From the NCBI RefSeq assembly GCF_004217615.1, contig NZ_SHLD01000001.1:3100001-3164000 (forward strand): 64,000 nt of DNA. Direction: 5' to 3'. Shown here piece by piece: positions 25,947-38,282 of the stretch (position 1 is the stretch's first letter; each line of letters starts with the position of its first letter). Source of the stretch: Micromonospora kangleipakensis (GTDB lineage Bacteria; Actinomycetota; Actinomycetes; Mycobacteriales; Micromonosporaceae). The notes below the pieces were generated by a model. That model did no database searches. It worked only from the letters and a program-made list of their open reading frames with translations, and was not told the origin of the DNA. Position numbers and translations under genes: made by a program.

Positions 25947-27629
25947 TCAGCGCCAGGGCCGCACGGCCGCCTCCGGGTGGTACACGCGATACCCGCCGAC
26001 CTCGCTGACGACGGCGGCGTCGGCCCGGTCGCCGAGCAGCCGGCGCAGCCCCCGCTCCGCCGACGACCCCACCGCTAGCACGTACCCCGGCCGGTCCGCC
26101 CGGCCCACCCGCTTCCAGTACGCCGGGTAGCGGTTCTGCCCCGGGGTCAGGTTGCCGTCGAGGACCCCGCAGACCACCGCCTCGCCGGTGTTGAAGATCA
26201 GTCGATTGCAGGTCCAGTAGTCGCCGTACACCTCGCGCAGGCCGGCCCCGCGCACCGCGTCGGCCAGCTCGCGGGCCTGCCGCTCCTCCGCGCGCAGCGA
26301 GCCGGCGTCGGCGACGAAACGCCCGGTGGCCGCCACGGCGGTGCCGGTGAGTACGAGCAGCGCCACCGTTGCCACCGCGCCGCCGAGCCGGCGGGCCGCC
26401 GCCGCCCCGTCCCGCCCGGGCCGGCCCGCCGCCCCGGCCGCGCCCCGCCGGACCCGGGTCGCCGCCAGCCAGAGCGGCCAGAGCACCGCCGGCAGGGAGA
26501 TCTGCAGCACCGACAGGTAGCGGGAGTTGGCCAGCGGGTCGGTCGCGGCGAGCGGGCTGCGGACGTACGCGAGCAGGGTCAACCCGGCGCCGGCGACCAG
26601 GGCGAGCTGCGCGACCGCCCGGACCCGGTCGGCCCGGTGGCCGGCCCGCCGGTACGCGACCACGGCGAGCAGCGCGGCGGCCACCAGCAGCACCGGGTAG
26701 AGCAGCCCGAACCACTGCTGCCAGCGGGCGCAGCCGTCCATCGGGCAGAGCCCGGAGGCCAGCGGCACCCCCTCCAGCAGCCCGCCGCGCAGCCGCTCCG
26801 ACCAGGGTGGCACCGGCCCGGCCTTGGTGCTGATCTCCCGGAACACCGACAGCGAGTCCTGCCCGTCCGGGGCCACCAGGTTGTCCTTGACCATCGGCGA
26901 CACCCCGAGCAGGAACCCGGCCACCAGCAGCACCCCCGGCCAGCCCACCAGGTCGCGGGGCGCGGCCCAGACCAGCAGCAGCCCGGCCGCCACCAGGTAC
27001 GGCACGATAAGCCAGTCCGACCAGAGCGCCGCCCCGGCGAGCAGCCCGAACAGGCCGGTGGCCAGCCAGCGGTGCCGGACCCGGCGCTCGGCGAGGGCCA
27101 CCGCGATCAGCAGCATCGCCACCACCGCCGGCTTCACCTCGGGCCGGCCGCCGACCACGGTCAGCTGGTCCCGGACCACCCGCTCCGAGCCGAGCGCCAG
27201 CACGCCGACGACCAGGACGGCGAACCACGGGGAGCAGAGCCGGCGGGTGAGGCGGTACATCAGCCAGAGGAAGAGCGCGTAGAGCACGAGCAGCGGCAGC
27301 CGCAGCACCGGCCAGCTCGGCCCGGCCAGCCCGATCAGGGGCGCCGCCAGGTAGGACTCCAGCACCCCCATGTAGCGCTGGCCGTAGAGGAAGACCGGCC
27401 GGTCCCGGCCGGCGGCGATGTGCATCGCGGCCAGGCCGAACGTCGCCTCGTCGCTGTTGGAGGCGGGCAGGGTGAGCAGGGTCAGCACCAGCCGGTAGCC
27501 GACCCCGGCCAGCCCGAGCAGCAGCGCGACGAGCGCCGGCCGGTCGAACGCCGGGCGCCACCGCCCCGGGTCCTGCACTGGTGTCGACACGACCACGCCC
27601 CCGTCGTCGTCCCGACCGCAGTTTGTCAC
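25947..27629 (-). CDS. Multi-pass membrane protein, ArnT/GT39-like
   Basis: A protein of up to 560 residues with about eleven hydrophobic helices. After the first helix, the loop ASNSDEATFGLAAMHIAAGR followed by YGQRYMGVLESYLAAPLIGL matches the acidic first loop of GT-C enzymes that use polyprenyl-phosphate sugars. The last 120 residues form a soluble extracytoplasmic domain with WTCNRLIFNTGEAVVCGVLD and paired Cys. The start is uncertain: GTG 27629 is the longest choice, and GTG codons near 27590 would give a more usual N-terminus. The donor and acceptor are unknown. Confidence 0.72.
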   Translation of the reverse strand: MTNCGRDDDGGVVVSTPVQDPGRWRPAFDRPALVALLLGLAGVGYRLVLTLLTLPASNSDEATFGLAAMHIAAGRDRPVFLYGQRYMGVLESYLAAPLIGLAGPSWPVLRLPLLVLYALFLWLMYRLTRRLCSPWFAVLVVGVLALGSERVVRDQLTVVGGRPEVKPAVVAMLLIAVALAERRVRHRWLATGLFGLLAGAALWSDWLIVPYLVAAGLLLVWAAPRDLVGWPGVLLVAGFLLGVSPMVKDNLVAPDGQDSLSVFREISTKAGPVPPWSERLRGGLLEGVPLASGLCPMDGCARWQQWFGLLYPVLLVAAALLAVVAYRRAGHRADRVRAVAQLALVAGAGLTLLAYVRSPLAATDPLANSRYLSVLQISLPAVLWPLWLAATRVRRGAAGAAGRPGRDGAAAARRLGGAVATVALLVLTGTAVAATGRFVADAGSLRAEERQARELADAVRGAGLREVYGDYWTCNRLIFNTGEAVVCGVLDGNLTPGQNRYPAYWKRVGRADRPGYVLAVGSSAERGLRRLLGDRADAAVVSEVGGYRVYHPEAAVRPWR

Positions 27630-27717
27630 GGTGACGACCGGCGGCGAGGTGGATCGGCGGAGTTCACCCGGGCCGCCTCGCGTGGCCGCTCTCGCTCAGG
27701 TGTGGCAGGGTTGCAGC

Positions 27718-28758
27718 GTGCCACCCACACCCGCTGGCCAACTGGCCGTACCGAACCTGCACCGGGCCGCGCGGATCGAGGACGCCGTGCACAACCTGGT
27801 GGAACGCCGGCTGCGGCGCACCGGGTGGAAGGTCAACATCATCGCGTACGCCGGTTACGGCGGCCCGGGCTGGGCGCGAGTGCTCTGCCGGGTGCTGCTC
27901 GGCCGGCCGGACACCCGCCAGCAAGGCCGGCTGGAGAAGGTACGCGGCTGGCGCAGCTTCGCCACCCTGCCCGCCAAGCACGCCACCATCACCATCGAGG
28001 CCGGCGGCGTACGGCACGAGGCGACCGCCGACCGCAGCGGATTCGTCGACACCGTCATCGAGGCCGACTTCGCCCCCGGCTGGGCCTGCGTACGCCTCAG
28101 CGTGGCCGACGCCGAGCCGGTCGAGGCGCTGGTCCGCATCCTCGACCCGGACGTCCGGTTCGGCATCCTCTCCGACATTGACGACACGGTCATGGTCACC
28201 GCGCTGCCCCGGCCGTTTCTCGCCGCGTGGAACACCTTCGTCCTCGACGAGCACGCCCGGGCCGCGGTGCCCGGCATGGCGGTGCTCTACGAGCGGCTGG
28301 TCACCGCGCACCCCGGTGCACCGGTCTTCTACCTCTCCACCGGCGCCTGGAACGTCGCCCCGACGCTGACGAGGTTCCTCTCCCGGCACCTGTACCCGGC
28401 CGGACCGCTGCTGCTCACCGACTGGGGTCCGACGGCCGACCGCTGGTTCCGCAGCGGCCGGGAGCACAAACGGGCCACCCTGGCCCGGCTGGCCCGGGAG
28501 TTCCCGGACGTGCGCTGGCTGCTCATCGGCGACGACGGCCAGCACGACCAGGAGATCTACCGCGAGTTCGCCGCCGCCCACCCGGACAACGTCGCCGGGG
28601 TGGCGATCCGCCGGCTCTCACCCACCCAGTCGGTGCTCGCTGGCAGCCTGCCCGCGCCCGCGGGGCGCCCGTCCTCCGGACCGGTCGGGCAGAAGTGGCT
28701 CTCCGCGCCGGACGGCGCCGGGCTGTGGAAGCTGCTGCGGGAGGCGGGCCTGGTCTGA
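27718..28758 (+). CDS. App1-like DUF2183 phosphatase
   Basis: A 346-residue protein of the DUF2183 (App1 phosphatidate phosphatase catalytic) family. An N-terminal beta-rich domain (about 1-145) contains VNIIAYAGYGGPGWARVLCR and HATITIEAGG. The HAD-like catalytic domain starts at GILSDIDDTV (Asp153/Asp155, the DxDxT nucleophile motif), with VFYLSTGAWNV next and WLLIGDDGQHDQEIY carrying the metal-binding acids. App1 in yeast acts on phosphatidate; the bacterial substrate is not established. GTG 27718 has GGCAGGG upstream. It diverges from the membrane protein at 27629. Confidence 0.87.
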   Translation: MPPTPAGQLAVPNLHRAARIEDAVHNLVERRLRRTGWKVNIIAYAGYGGPGWARVLCRVLLGRPDTRQQGRLEKVRGWRSFATLPAKHATITIEAGGVRHEATADRSGFVDTVIEADFAPGWACVRLSVADAEPVEALVRILDPDVRFGILSDIDDTVMVTALPRPFLAAWNTFVLDEHARAAVPGMAVLYERLVTAHPGAPVFYLSTGAWNVAPTLTRFLSRHLYPAGPLLLTDWGPTADRWFRSGREHKRATLARLAREFPDVRWLLIGDDGQHDQEIYREFAAAHPDNVAGVAIRRLSPTQSVLAGSLPAPAGRPSSGPVGQKWLSAPDGAGLWKLLREAGLV

Positions 28759-28791
28759 CGCGGGCCGGTCCGACGCTCGACCCGGCCCGCG
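28759..28791. terminator. Bidirectional hairpin terminator
   Basis: A perfect 10-bp stem (28759-28768 with 28782-28791) starts right after the DUF2183 stop and serves the convergent hydrolase gene as well. Confidence 0.7.
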
Positions 28792-28809
28792 CCCACGTCG
28801 TGTGCGGCG

Positions 28810-29370
28810 TCAGGACGTGGCGCCGAAGTCGGCCGTCTTGGTCTCGACCGTCCCGGCCGTCCGCCCCGGCGCCGTCTGGTAGGTCCAGTACAGGTTCGTG
28901 TGCGCGATGACCTGGTCCGGCGGCGGCGCCCCCCACGACGTCTTGTCCCCGGTCGTGTGGGCGTCACCGACCAGGGTCGCGTCGTATCCCCTGGCGAACG
29001 CGCCGTGGAGCGTCGAGCGGATGCACGCGTCGGTCTCCGCGCCGACGACGACGAGCCGTCCGACGCCGAGGCCCGACAGCACCGTCTCAAGGGTGGTGTC
29101 CTCGAAGGAGTCGCCGTAGTTCTTCTCGACCAGCGGCTCGGCGTCGCCCGGAGTCAGCTCGGGGACGATCCGCCAGCCGTCGCTGCCCCTGGCGAGATGC
29201 TCGTCGGAGTGCTGGACCCAGACGACGGGGACCCGCTCCTGCCGCGCCTTCTCGACCAGGCTGGCGATGTTCGCGACGACGGCGTCGCGCTCGTGAGCCC
29301 CGTTGACGACGTCGTTCTGCACGTCGACCACGAGGAGTGCGGTGTTCGGCCGGTTCTCGAGTGTGGCCAT
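28810..29370 (-). CDS. Isochorismatase-like cysteine hydrolase
   Basis: A 186-residue cytosolic hydrolase. The catalytic triad of the family is visible: Asp16 in LLVVDVQND, Lys83 in EKNYGDSF, and Cys116 in GAETDACIRSTL. The family covers isochorismatases, nicotinamidases and other amidases; nothing here fixes the substrate. A GGGGGAG site precedes the ATG. It is a monocistronic gene facing the DUF2183 gene. Confidence 0.9.
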   Translation of the reverse strand: MATLENRPNTALLVVDVQNDVVNGAHERDAVVANIASLVEKARQERVPVVWVQHSDEHLARGSDGWRIVPELTPGDAEPLVEKNYGDSFEDTTLETVLSGLGVGRLVVVGAETDACIRSTLHGAFARGYDATLVGDAHTTGDKTSWGAPPPDQVIAHTNLYWTYQTAPGRTAGTVETKTADFGATS

Positions 29371-29685
29371 GATCTCCCCCTACGCACGCTGAGTTCCTGC
29401 GACCACCGACGCTAGTCCCACCCACCGACAGTGGACAGGAACGAGCTGAACCAGCCGGCGGGGCGCGTGCTGCCACGAGACGTCGATCGCCCTCGCAGCG
29501 GGTGCCACCGCCCGGTCCTGGCGGCGGAGCCGGTCGACCGGCGGGGCAGCGCCGTGAACATGCGGGCCAGCGTCAGTGTCGGACCGGGGAACCTCCGGGT
29601 GGTCTGCGCCTTCGACGAGCGCATCCCGCCCGGAGGTTCTCCTGGGTCGACCGCCCACCGTCACCAGCGTCCCCGCCGCATACAC
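29371..29685. other. Intergenic stretch without a recognisable gene
   Basis: 315 bases. Open frames exist on both strands, but none has a ribosome site or a family match. It must hold the promoter of the isochorismatase-like gene. Confidence 0.5.
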
Positions 29686-31166
29686 CTAGTTCGCGCCGGC
29701 GCCGACCAGACCGCCGTCGGCGTTCATGCCGGCACCGGCGTCCATGCCACCGTTCTGCGCGCCGTCACCTGCCATGTCGCCGTGGCCGGCCATGCCGGTG
29801 CCGGCCTGCTGGTCGTCGCCGGCGTTGCCCGCGCCGGGTTGCTGGCCGGCACCGCCCTGCTGGTCCGCGGCGTCGCCGGCGGAGCCGGCCGCCTGCCCCG
29901 GGCCGGCGGGGATGTTCGCGCAGCCCGGCACGCTCGGGTCGGCCACCAGGTAGCCCGACTCGCCGCCGCCCCGAGCCGCCTTGCCGCGCGACGTGTCCTG
30001 TGCGTTGCCCTGGCCCTGTGCGTTGCCCTGTCCTTGCGCATTGCCCTGGCCCTGTGCGTTGCCCTGTCCTTGCGCGTTGCCCTGGCCCTGTGCGTTGCCC
30101 TGGCCCTGTGCGTTGCCGTGGCCCTGCGCGCCGGGCTGCGCCTGCGCCGCATCCTGGCCCTGTGCGGCGCGCTGGTCCCGGGCGGCCTGGCGTGCCGCGC
30201 GGACCTGCTGCGCGATCGCCCGCAACTGCTGGATGCGGACGCGGATCTGCTGGAGCCGGTTCGCGATCCGCTGACCGGCGTTGCCCACCTGCTGCCCGCC
30301 GGCATCCTGCTGCCCGTTCGCGCCGCCCCCGGCCTGCTGGCCGTCCGCGCCGCCACCCTCCTGGTCGGCAGCCTGCTGGCGGTCCGCGTCGGCCTGCTGC
30401 CCACCAGCCTGCTGGCCGTCCGCACCCTGCTCTCCGCCGGCCTGCTGGCCCTCCGCACCCTGCTCTCCGCCGGCCTGCTGATCGGCCTGCTGATCGCCGG
30501 CCTGCTGGGCGGCGCCCGCCTGCTGGTCCGCGGCTGCCTGCCGGGCCGCGCGGGCCGCCTGGACGATGCCGGCGATCTGCCCGATCAGCCCGCCGACCGC
30601 GTTGATGATGCCGGCCGCCTTCCCCGCGCCGCCGGCGGCGCCGCCGCCCTGCGCCGCGCCGCCCTGGGCAGCGCCCCGTGCGATGTCCCGGATGCCGCCG
30701 AAGAGCCCGCCGAGCCGCTTCACCCGGGCCTCGGTGGCCGCCGGATCGACCAGCTGACCGGACCGCTCACCGGTCATCTCCTCCGTGACCGCCCACGCCT
30801 GGTCCAACTGCGTCGACATGGCCACCTCCCAGGGGACGCTCGGGCAGGCCGCACCGGCCACGTCCACCGTCCCGTCGCAGCCGGCCGCCGCCCGGCGCTG
30901 CTGGATGAGGTCGACCACCGCCTGCCGGTTGGCGATCCGGGCCGCGAGTTCGCGTCCGGGTTCCGCCGCTGGTCCGCGATGAAGGTCAGGTTGTTGCGCA
31001 GCGCGCCGTCCAGGCCCTGGCAGTTCTCGGCGGCCTGCCCGGTCCCGGTCGCCACCGCGAAGGCCGCGCCGGCGGTCACCGCCAGCGCGACCCCGCCAGC
31101 GATCTTCCGGTTCCGGGACGACGTCGCCGTCCCCCGCCTCCTGGTTGTGCCTCTGCTCCACGCCAT
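29686..31166 (-). pseudogene. Frameshifted secreted Gln/Gly-rich repeat protein
   Basis: ATG 31166 has a strong GGAGGAGC site and starts a signal peptide: Arg-rich, then IAGGVALAVTAGAAFAVATG, then a likely cleavage after GQAAE. The frame reads natively through LDGALRNNLTFIADQRRNPD and then turns to Arg/Ser-rich noise. The neighbouring frame takes over with LAARIANRQAVVDLIQQRRA and runs to the stop at 29686. One missing base near 30950 explains it. The rest is Ala/Gln/Gly-rich, with QQAGGEQG-type repeats, about seven GNAQGQ repeats, and four cysteines spread along the whole. The family is unrecognised. It is either a recent pseudogene or a sequencing error. Confidence 0.7.
29998..30132 (-). 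repeat. 18-bp tandem repeats encoding GNAQGQ
   Basis: About seven copies of an 18-base unit occur in register, with a few synonymous differences (for example GCGTTGCCC versus GCATTGCCC on the + strand). They code for the hexapeptide GNAQGQ in the secreted protein. Confidence 0.85.
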
Positions 31167-31488
31167 CGAAGCTCCTCCGCCTCGTCGTCCACGGGTGTCC
31201 GGCATCCGTGCAGCGGTACGGGCGGACGGCCGGCACCGTTCATGAGGGACGGTGATCGGGGCGGCATGTTCGACGCAGGGTGTTCCTCACCCGCCGGATT
31301 GGTCACTCTCCGCACAGGCATGCGGGATCGTGGCGGCCAGCTCCGCGAGCTGGCGGTATCCAACAGGCCGCCATGCCGCTGGATCGGCGACCTGGAGTGG
31401 ATCAAGAGATGGCAGGCCGGGTCGCCGGGTCGACCGGCCCGTTGCGCCGGTCAGGCAAGCGACGGGGGTGGATCGGGGACAAGACCCG
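31167..31488. other. Intergenic stretch without a recognisable gene
   Basis: 322 bases between glgB and the repeat-protein gene. It presumably holds the repeat-protein promoter and the end of the glg transcript. No strong hairpin or gene was seen. Confidence 0.45.
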
Positions 31489-33587
31489 TTACGGCCGCTC
31501 GTCGCGGCGCAGCCAGAGCACGCCGAGCGGGGGCACCCGCAGCGGCGCCGAGGCGACCATCCCGTGCCAGGGGACGTCCTGGGCGTGCACCGTGCCGAGG
31601 TTGCCCACCCCGGAGCCGCCGTAGTGGTGCGCGTCGGTGTTGATCACCTCGGTCCAGGTGCCGCCGGCGGGCAGGCCGACCCGGTACTCCTCGAGCGGCA
31701 GGGCGGAGAAGTTCGCCACGCAGACCAGGGTCGCGCCGTCGGGGGCGATCCGGATGAACGAGACGGCGTTGTTGGCGACATCGTCCCCGGCGATCCAGCG
31801 GAACCCGGCCGGCTCGGTGTCCTGCGCCCAGAGCGCCGGGGTGGCCCGGTACGCGGCGTTGAGGTCGGCCACGAGGCGCTGCACGCCGGCCCGGGCCGGG
31901 TCGTGGGTGAGGTACCAGTCGAGGCCGCGCTCCTCGCTCCACTCCCGGTCGTCGGCCAGCTCGCAGCCCATGAAGAGCAGCTGCTTGCCCGGGTGCGCCC
32001 ACATGTACGCGAGGAGCGCCCGGACGTTGGCCAGCTTCTGCCAGGTGTCGCCGGGCATCTTGCCGACCAGCGAGCCCTTGCCGTGCACCACCTCGTCGTG
32101 GCTGATCGGCAGCACGTAGTTCTCGCTCCAGGCGTACGCCAGGGAGAAGGTGAGCTGGTGGTGGTGATGCTGCCGGTAGATCGGGTCCTTCGAGGTGTAG
32201 AGCAGGGTGTCGTGCATCCAGCCCATGTTCCACTTGAAGCCGAAGCCCAGGCCGCCCTCGGCGGTGGGCCGGGTGACGCCCGGCCAGGCGGTGGACTCCT
32301 CGGCGACCATCACCACCCCGGCGTGGTGCTTGTAGACGGTGGCGTTGACCTCCTGGAGGAAGGCGATCGCCTCCAGGTTCTCCCGGCCGCCGTACCGGTT
32401 GGGCAGCCACTGCCCCTCCTGCCGGGAGTAGTCCAGGTAGAGCATCGAGGCGACCGCGTCGACCCGCAGCCCGTCGACGTGGAACTCGTCCAGCCAGTAG
32501 AGGGCGTTGGCGACGAGGAAGTTGCGCACCTCGCGGCGGCCGAAGTCGAACACGTACGTGCCCCAGTCGGGGTGCTCGCCGCGGCGCGGGTCGGGGTGCT
32601 CGTAGAGGGGGGTGCCGTCGAACCGCGCCAGGGCCCACTCGTCCTTCGGGAAGTGCGCGGGCACCCAGTCCAGGATGACGCCGATGCCGGCCTGGTGCAG
32701 CCGGTCCACCAGGTGGCGGAAGTCGTCCGGGTCGCCGAAGCGGGAGGTGGGGGAGTAGTAGCCGGTGACCTGGTAGCCCCACGAGCCGCCGAACGGGTGC
32801 TCCATCACCGGCAGGAACTCGACGTGGGTGAAGCCCAGCTCGGTGACGTACGCGGTGAGCTGCTCGGCCAGCTCCCGGTAGTCGAGGCCGGGGCGCCAGG
32901 AGCCGAGGTGCACCTCGTACACGCTCATCGGCTCCTGGTGCGGCTGCCGCTTCGCCCGCCGCTCCAGCCAGGCCGCGTCGTGCCACTGGTACGTCGAGTG
33001 GTGCACCACCGAGGCGGTGGCCGGTGGCACCTCCGCGTACGCCGCCAGGGGGTCGGCCTTGTCCCGCCAGTGCCCGTCGGCGCCGAGGATCCGGTACTTG
33101 TACCGGGCGCCCACGTGCGCGCCGGGCACGAAGATCTCCCAGACGCCGCTGGCGCCGAGGGAACGCATCGGCCAGCCGTCGTCCGGCCCCCAGCCGGTGA
33201 AGTCGCCGACCACCCGCACCCCGCGCGCGTTCGGCGCCCAGACGGTGAACGCGACGCCCTCGTCGAAGACCCGCGCGCCGAGCGCCTCCCAGAGCCGCTC
33301 GTGCCGCCCCTCGCCGATCAGGTGCAGGTCCAGGTCGCCCAGCGTGGGCGGGTAGCGGTACGGGTCGTCGTGGGTGGCACCGTCCACCTCGACCCGGTAG
33401 TCGAGCACCTCGCCCGGCACCACGGTCTCGAAGACGCCGACGTCGTGCACCCGCTTCGTCGGGTGCCGCTCGTCGCCGACGAGGATCGCCACGTCGGCGG
33501 CGCCCCGGCGCATGGTGCGGATGGTGGTGCGCCCGTCGGCGGGGTGCGCGCCGAGGACGGCGTGCGGGTCGTGCGTCTCGCCGGCGA

Positions 33588-33600
<13 letters not shown>
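31489..33600 (-). CDS. glgB: 1,4-alpha-glucan branching enzyme
   Basis: It makes alpha-1,6 branches in glucan (EC 2.4.1.18). The 703 residues comprise an N1 domain ([20 protein letters not shown]), a CBM48 domain ([20 protein letters not shown]), the GH13 barrel and a C-terminal beta domain. Active-site residues are visible: nucleophile Asp in [20 protein letters not shown], acid Glu in VMVAEEST, and the transition-state Asp in [15 protein letters not shown] 33600 lies inside the end of glgE, an overlap of 13 bases, so the two are coupled. It is the last gene of the glgA-glgE-glgB operon and branches the linear chains made by GlgE. Confidence 0.96.
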
Positions 33601-35681
<2,081 letters not shown>

Positions 35682-35719
35682 CCCGTCAACCTACTGCGCG
35701 AGATCGCTTCGCGCTCGGG

Positions 35720-36928
35720 TCAACCTGCCGCTCCCACCGACCGGTACACCTCCATCGTGCGGGCGGCGATCGCGTCCCAGGAGAAGTGCTCGACGGCCCG
35801 CCGGCGGCCGGCCCGGCCGAACTCGACGGTCCGCGCCGGGTCGGCCAGCAGCTCGTTGATCGCCGCGCCTAGGTCGGCCACGAAGCGCTCCGGGTCCAGC
35901 GGCCGGCCGCTGCCGTCGGTCGCCTGCTCGATGGGGACCAGCAGGCCCGTCTCGCCGTCGGCGACCACCTCGGGAATGCCGCCGGTGGCGGTCGCCACCA
36001 CCGCCGTCTCGCAGGCCATCGCCTCCAGGTTGACGATGCCCATCGGCTCGTAGACCGACGGGCAGACGAAGATCGTGGCGTGGGTGAGCACCTGGATCAC
36101 CTCGTGCTTGGGCAGCATCTCGGCCACCCAGACCACCCCGGACCGGTTGGCCCGCAGCTCGGCCACCAGCCCCTCCACCTCGGCGGCGATCTCCGGGGTG
36201 TCGGGCGCGCCGGCGAGCAGCACCAGCTGGGTGTCGGGGGGCAGGTCGCGGGCCGCCCGCAGCAGGTACGGCAGGCCCTTCTGCCGGGTGATCCGCCCCA
36301 CGTACACCACGCTCGGGCGGGCCGGGTCGATGCCGAGCCGGTCCACCACGTCGGTGTTGTGGTCCGGGGCGTACTGCCTGGTGTCGATGCCGTTGTAGAC
36401 CACCCGGACCCGGTCCGGGTTCACGGCCGGGTACGCGGTCAGCACGTCCCGCTTCATCCCCTCGCTCACCGCGATCACCGCGTCGGCGCTCTCCACGGCG
36501 GTCCGCTCGCACCAGGAGGAGAGCGCGTAACCGCCGCCGAGCTGCTCGGCCTTCCACGGCCGCAGCGGCTCCAGGCTGTGCGCGGTGACCACGTGCGGCA
36601 CCCCGTGCAGCAGCTTCGCGGTGTGCCCGGCCAGGTTGGCGTACCAGGTGTGGCTGTGCACCACGTCCGTGCCGGCGCAGCCGGCCGCCATCTCCAGGTC
36701 CACACCCATGGTGCGCAGCGCGGCGTTCGCGCCGGTCAGGCCGGGCGGTTCGGCGTACGCGGTGACGCCCGGCTCGGCGCGCGGCACGCCGAAGCAGTGC
36801 ACCCGGACGTCGGCGAGCCGGCGCAGCTCGCGGGCCAGGTACTCGACGTGCACCCCGGCGCCGCCGTACACCTCCGGCGGGTACTCCCGGGTGAGCAGGT
36901 CAACGCGCAGGCGAGCGGATTCCGTCAT
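35720..36928 (-). CDS. glgA: Actinobacterial glycogen synthase / maltose-1-P synthase (GlgA/GlgM type)
   Basis: A 402-residue GT4 enzyme of the short actinobacterial type. It has REYPPEVYGGAGVHVEYLAR at the start, VHSHTWYANLAGHTAKLLHG, YVGRITRQKGLPYLLRAA, and the donor-site run SVYEPMGIVNLEAMACETAV. In mycobacteria the orthologue (GlgM) joins ADP-glucose and glucose-1-phosphate to give maltose-1-phosphate, the GlgE substrate; the adjacency to glgE supports the same role here. ATG 36928 lies eight bases after a TAGGGT box, suggesting a leaderless message. It diverges from glgC, which makes its ADP-glucose. Confidence 0.93.
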   Translation of the reverse strand: MTESARLRVDLLTREYPPEVYGGAGVHVEYLARELRRLADVRVHCFGVPRAEPGVTAYAEPPGLTGANAALRTMGVDLEMAAGCAGTDVVHSHTWYANLAGHTAKLLHGVPHVVTAHSLEPLRPWKAEQLGGGYALSSWCERTAVESADAVIAVSEGMKRDVLTAYPAVNPDRVRVVYNGIDTRQYAPDHNTDVVDRLGIDPARPSVVYVGRITRQKGLPYLLRAARDLPPDTQLVLLAGAPDTPEIAAEVEGLVAELRANRSGVVWVAEMLPKHEVIQVLTHATIFVCPSVYEPMGIVNLEAMACETAVVATATGGIPEVVADGETGLLVPIEQATDGSGRPLDPERFVADLGAAINELLADPARTVEFGRAGRRRAVEHFSWDAIAARTMEVYRSVGAAG

Positions 36929-36936
36929 GCCCCCGC

Positions 36937-36942
36937 ACCCTA
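36937..36942 (-). promoter_or_regulatory. -10 element of the glgA-glgE-glgB operon
   Basis: On the minus strand TAGGGT is followed by eight bases and the glgA ATG, giving a likely leaderless transcript. It shares the 72-base divergent region with the glgC promoter. Confidence 0.55.
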
Positions 36943-36988
36943 GTGCAGAAGTCCGCCCGTACGAGTGGTGAAGTCGCAGCCGGGTGGA

Positions 36989-36994
36989 TAGCGT
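36989..36994 (+). promoter_or_regulatory. -10 element of glgC
   Basis: TAGCGT is followed by six bases and ATG 37001, so the message should start at or next to the start codon. There is no ribosome site. Confidence 0.55.
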
Positions 36995-37000
36995 CTGAGC

Positions 37001-38233
37001 ATGGCTGCCAAGGTGCTCGCGATCGTCCTGGCCGGCGGGGAGGGCAAGCGCCTGATGCCCCTGACCACCGACCGGGCGAAGCCGGCCGTCCCGTTCGGCG
37101 GGATGTACCGCATGGTCGACTTCGTCCTCTCCAACCTGGCCAACGCCGGCTTTCTGAAGATCGTCGTGCTGACCCAGTACAAGTCCCACTCGCTGGACCG
37201 GCACGTCACCCAGACCTGGCGGATGTCGACGATGCTGGGCAACTACGTCACCCCGGTGCCGGCGCAGCAGCGCCGCGGCCCGTGGTGGTTCGCCGGCTCG
37301 GCCGACGCCATCTACCAGAGCTTCAACCTGATCAACGACGAGCAGCCGGACCACGTGATCGTCTTCGGCGCCGACCACATCTACCGGATGGACCCGCGGC
37401 AGATGGTGGAGGACCACATCGCCTCCGGGGCCGGAGTGACGGTCGCCGGCATCCGCCAGCCGCTGTCGATGGCCGACCAGTTCGGCGTGATCGAGGTCGG
37501 CGAGGACGGCCGGCGGATCCGGGCGTTCCGCGAGAAGCCCACCGACGCCGTCGGGCTGCCCGACGCGCCGGACCAGATCTACGCCTCGATGGGCAACTAC
37601 GTCTTCAGCACCGGCGCGCTCTGCGAGGCCGTCGAGCGCGACGCGGAGGACAAGACCAGCAAGCACGACATGGGCGGCAGCATCATCCCGATGCTGGTCG
37701 AGCGCGGCGAGGCCAACGTCTACGACTTCAAGGACAACGAGGTGCCGGGCAGCACCGACCGGGACCGCGGCTACTGGCGCGACGTGGGGACCCTCGACTC
37801 CTTCTACGACGCCCACATGGACCTGATCAACGTCCACCCGGTGTTCAACCTCTACAACTTCGACTGGCCGATCTACAGCAACCAGCCGCCGTACCCGCCG
37901 GCGAAGTTCGTCCACCAGTGGGGCGAGCGGGTCGGCCGGGCGGTCGGCTCGATGGTCTCGCCGGGCGCGGTGATCTCCGGCTCGCTGGTCGAGAACTCGA
38001 TCGTCTCGCCCAAGGTGAAGGTGCACTCCTGGGCGCACGTGGACGGCGCGGTCCTCATGGAGGGTGTGGAGATCGGCCGGCACGCGGTGGTCCGCCGGGC
38101 CATCCTGGACAAGAACGTGTACGTCCCCGAGGGCGCCGAGATCGGCGTCGACCTGGAGAAGGACCGCCAGCGCTACACCGTCTCCGACAACGGCATCGTC
38201 GTCATCGGCAAGGGCCAGCGCGTCGAGCCCTGA
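37001..38233 (+). CDS. glgC: Glucose-1-phosphate adenylyltransferase
   Basis: It makes ADP-glucose from glucose-1-phosphate and ATP (EC 2.7.7.27), the committed step of glycogen synthesis. The 410 residues show the nucleotidyltransferase start [20 protein letters not shown], then [30 protein letters not shown] with the metal-binding Asp, [22 protein letters not shown], and a C-terminal left-handed beta-helix. It is divergent from glgA over 72 bases and is followed by pgm after 49 bases. Together they supply donor for the glgA-glgE-glgB operon. Confidence 0.97.
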   Translation: MAAKVLAIVLAGGEGKRLMPLTTDRAKPAVPFGGMYRMVDFVLSNLANAGFLKIVVLTQYKSHSLDRHVTQTWRMSTMLGNYVTPVPAQQRRGPWWFAGSADAIYQSFNLINDEQPDHVIVFGADHIYRMDPRQMVEDHIASGAGVTVAGIRQPLSMADQFGVIEVGEDGRRIRAFREKPTDAVGLPDAPDQIYASMGNYVFSTGALCEAVERDAEDKTSKHDMGGSIIPMLVERGEANVYDFKDNEVPGSTDRDRGYWRDVGTLDSFYDAHMDLINVHPVFNLYNFDWPIYSNQPPYPPAKFVHQWGERVGRAVGSMVSPGAVISGSLVENSIVSPKVKVHSWAHVDGAVLMEGVEIGRHAVVRRAILDKNVYVPEGAEIGVDLEKDRQRYTVSDNGIVVIGKGQRVEP

Positions 38234-38282
38234 GCCCGCCCCGTCCCCGCAGAACGCAGCAACCCGTCAGGAGGTCCCCGCA

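Noticed and set aside
29371..29685. Possible short gene between the hydrolase and the repeat-protein gene
   Set aside because: Frames on both strands lack ribosome sites and give Arg/Ser/Pro-rich products with no family resemblance.
29998..30132. Regular short repeats as a possible CRISPR array
   Set aside because: The 18-base units are tandem without spacers and keep the reading frame GNAQGQ, so they are protein-coding repeats.
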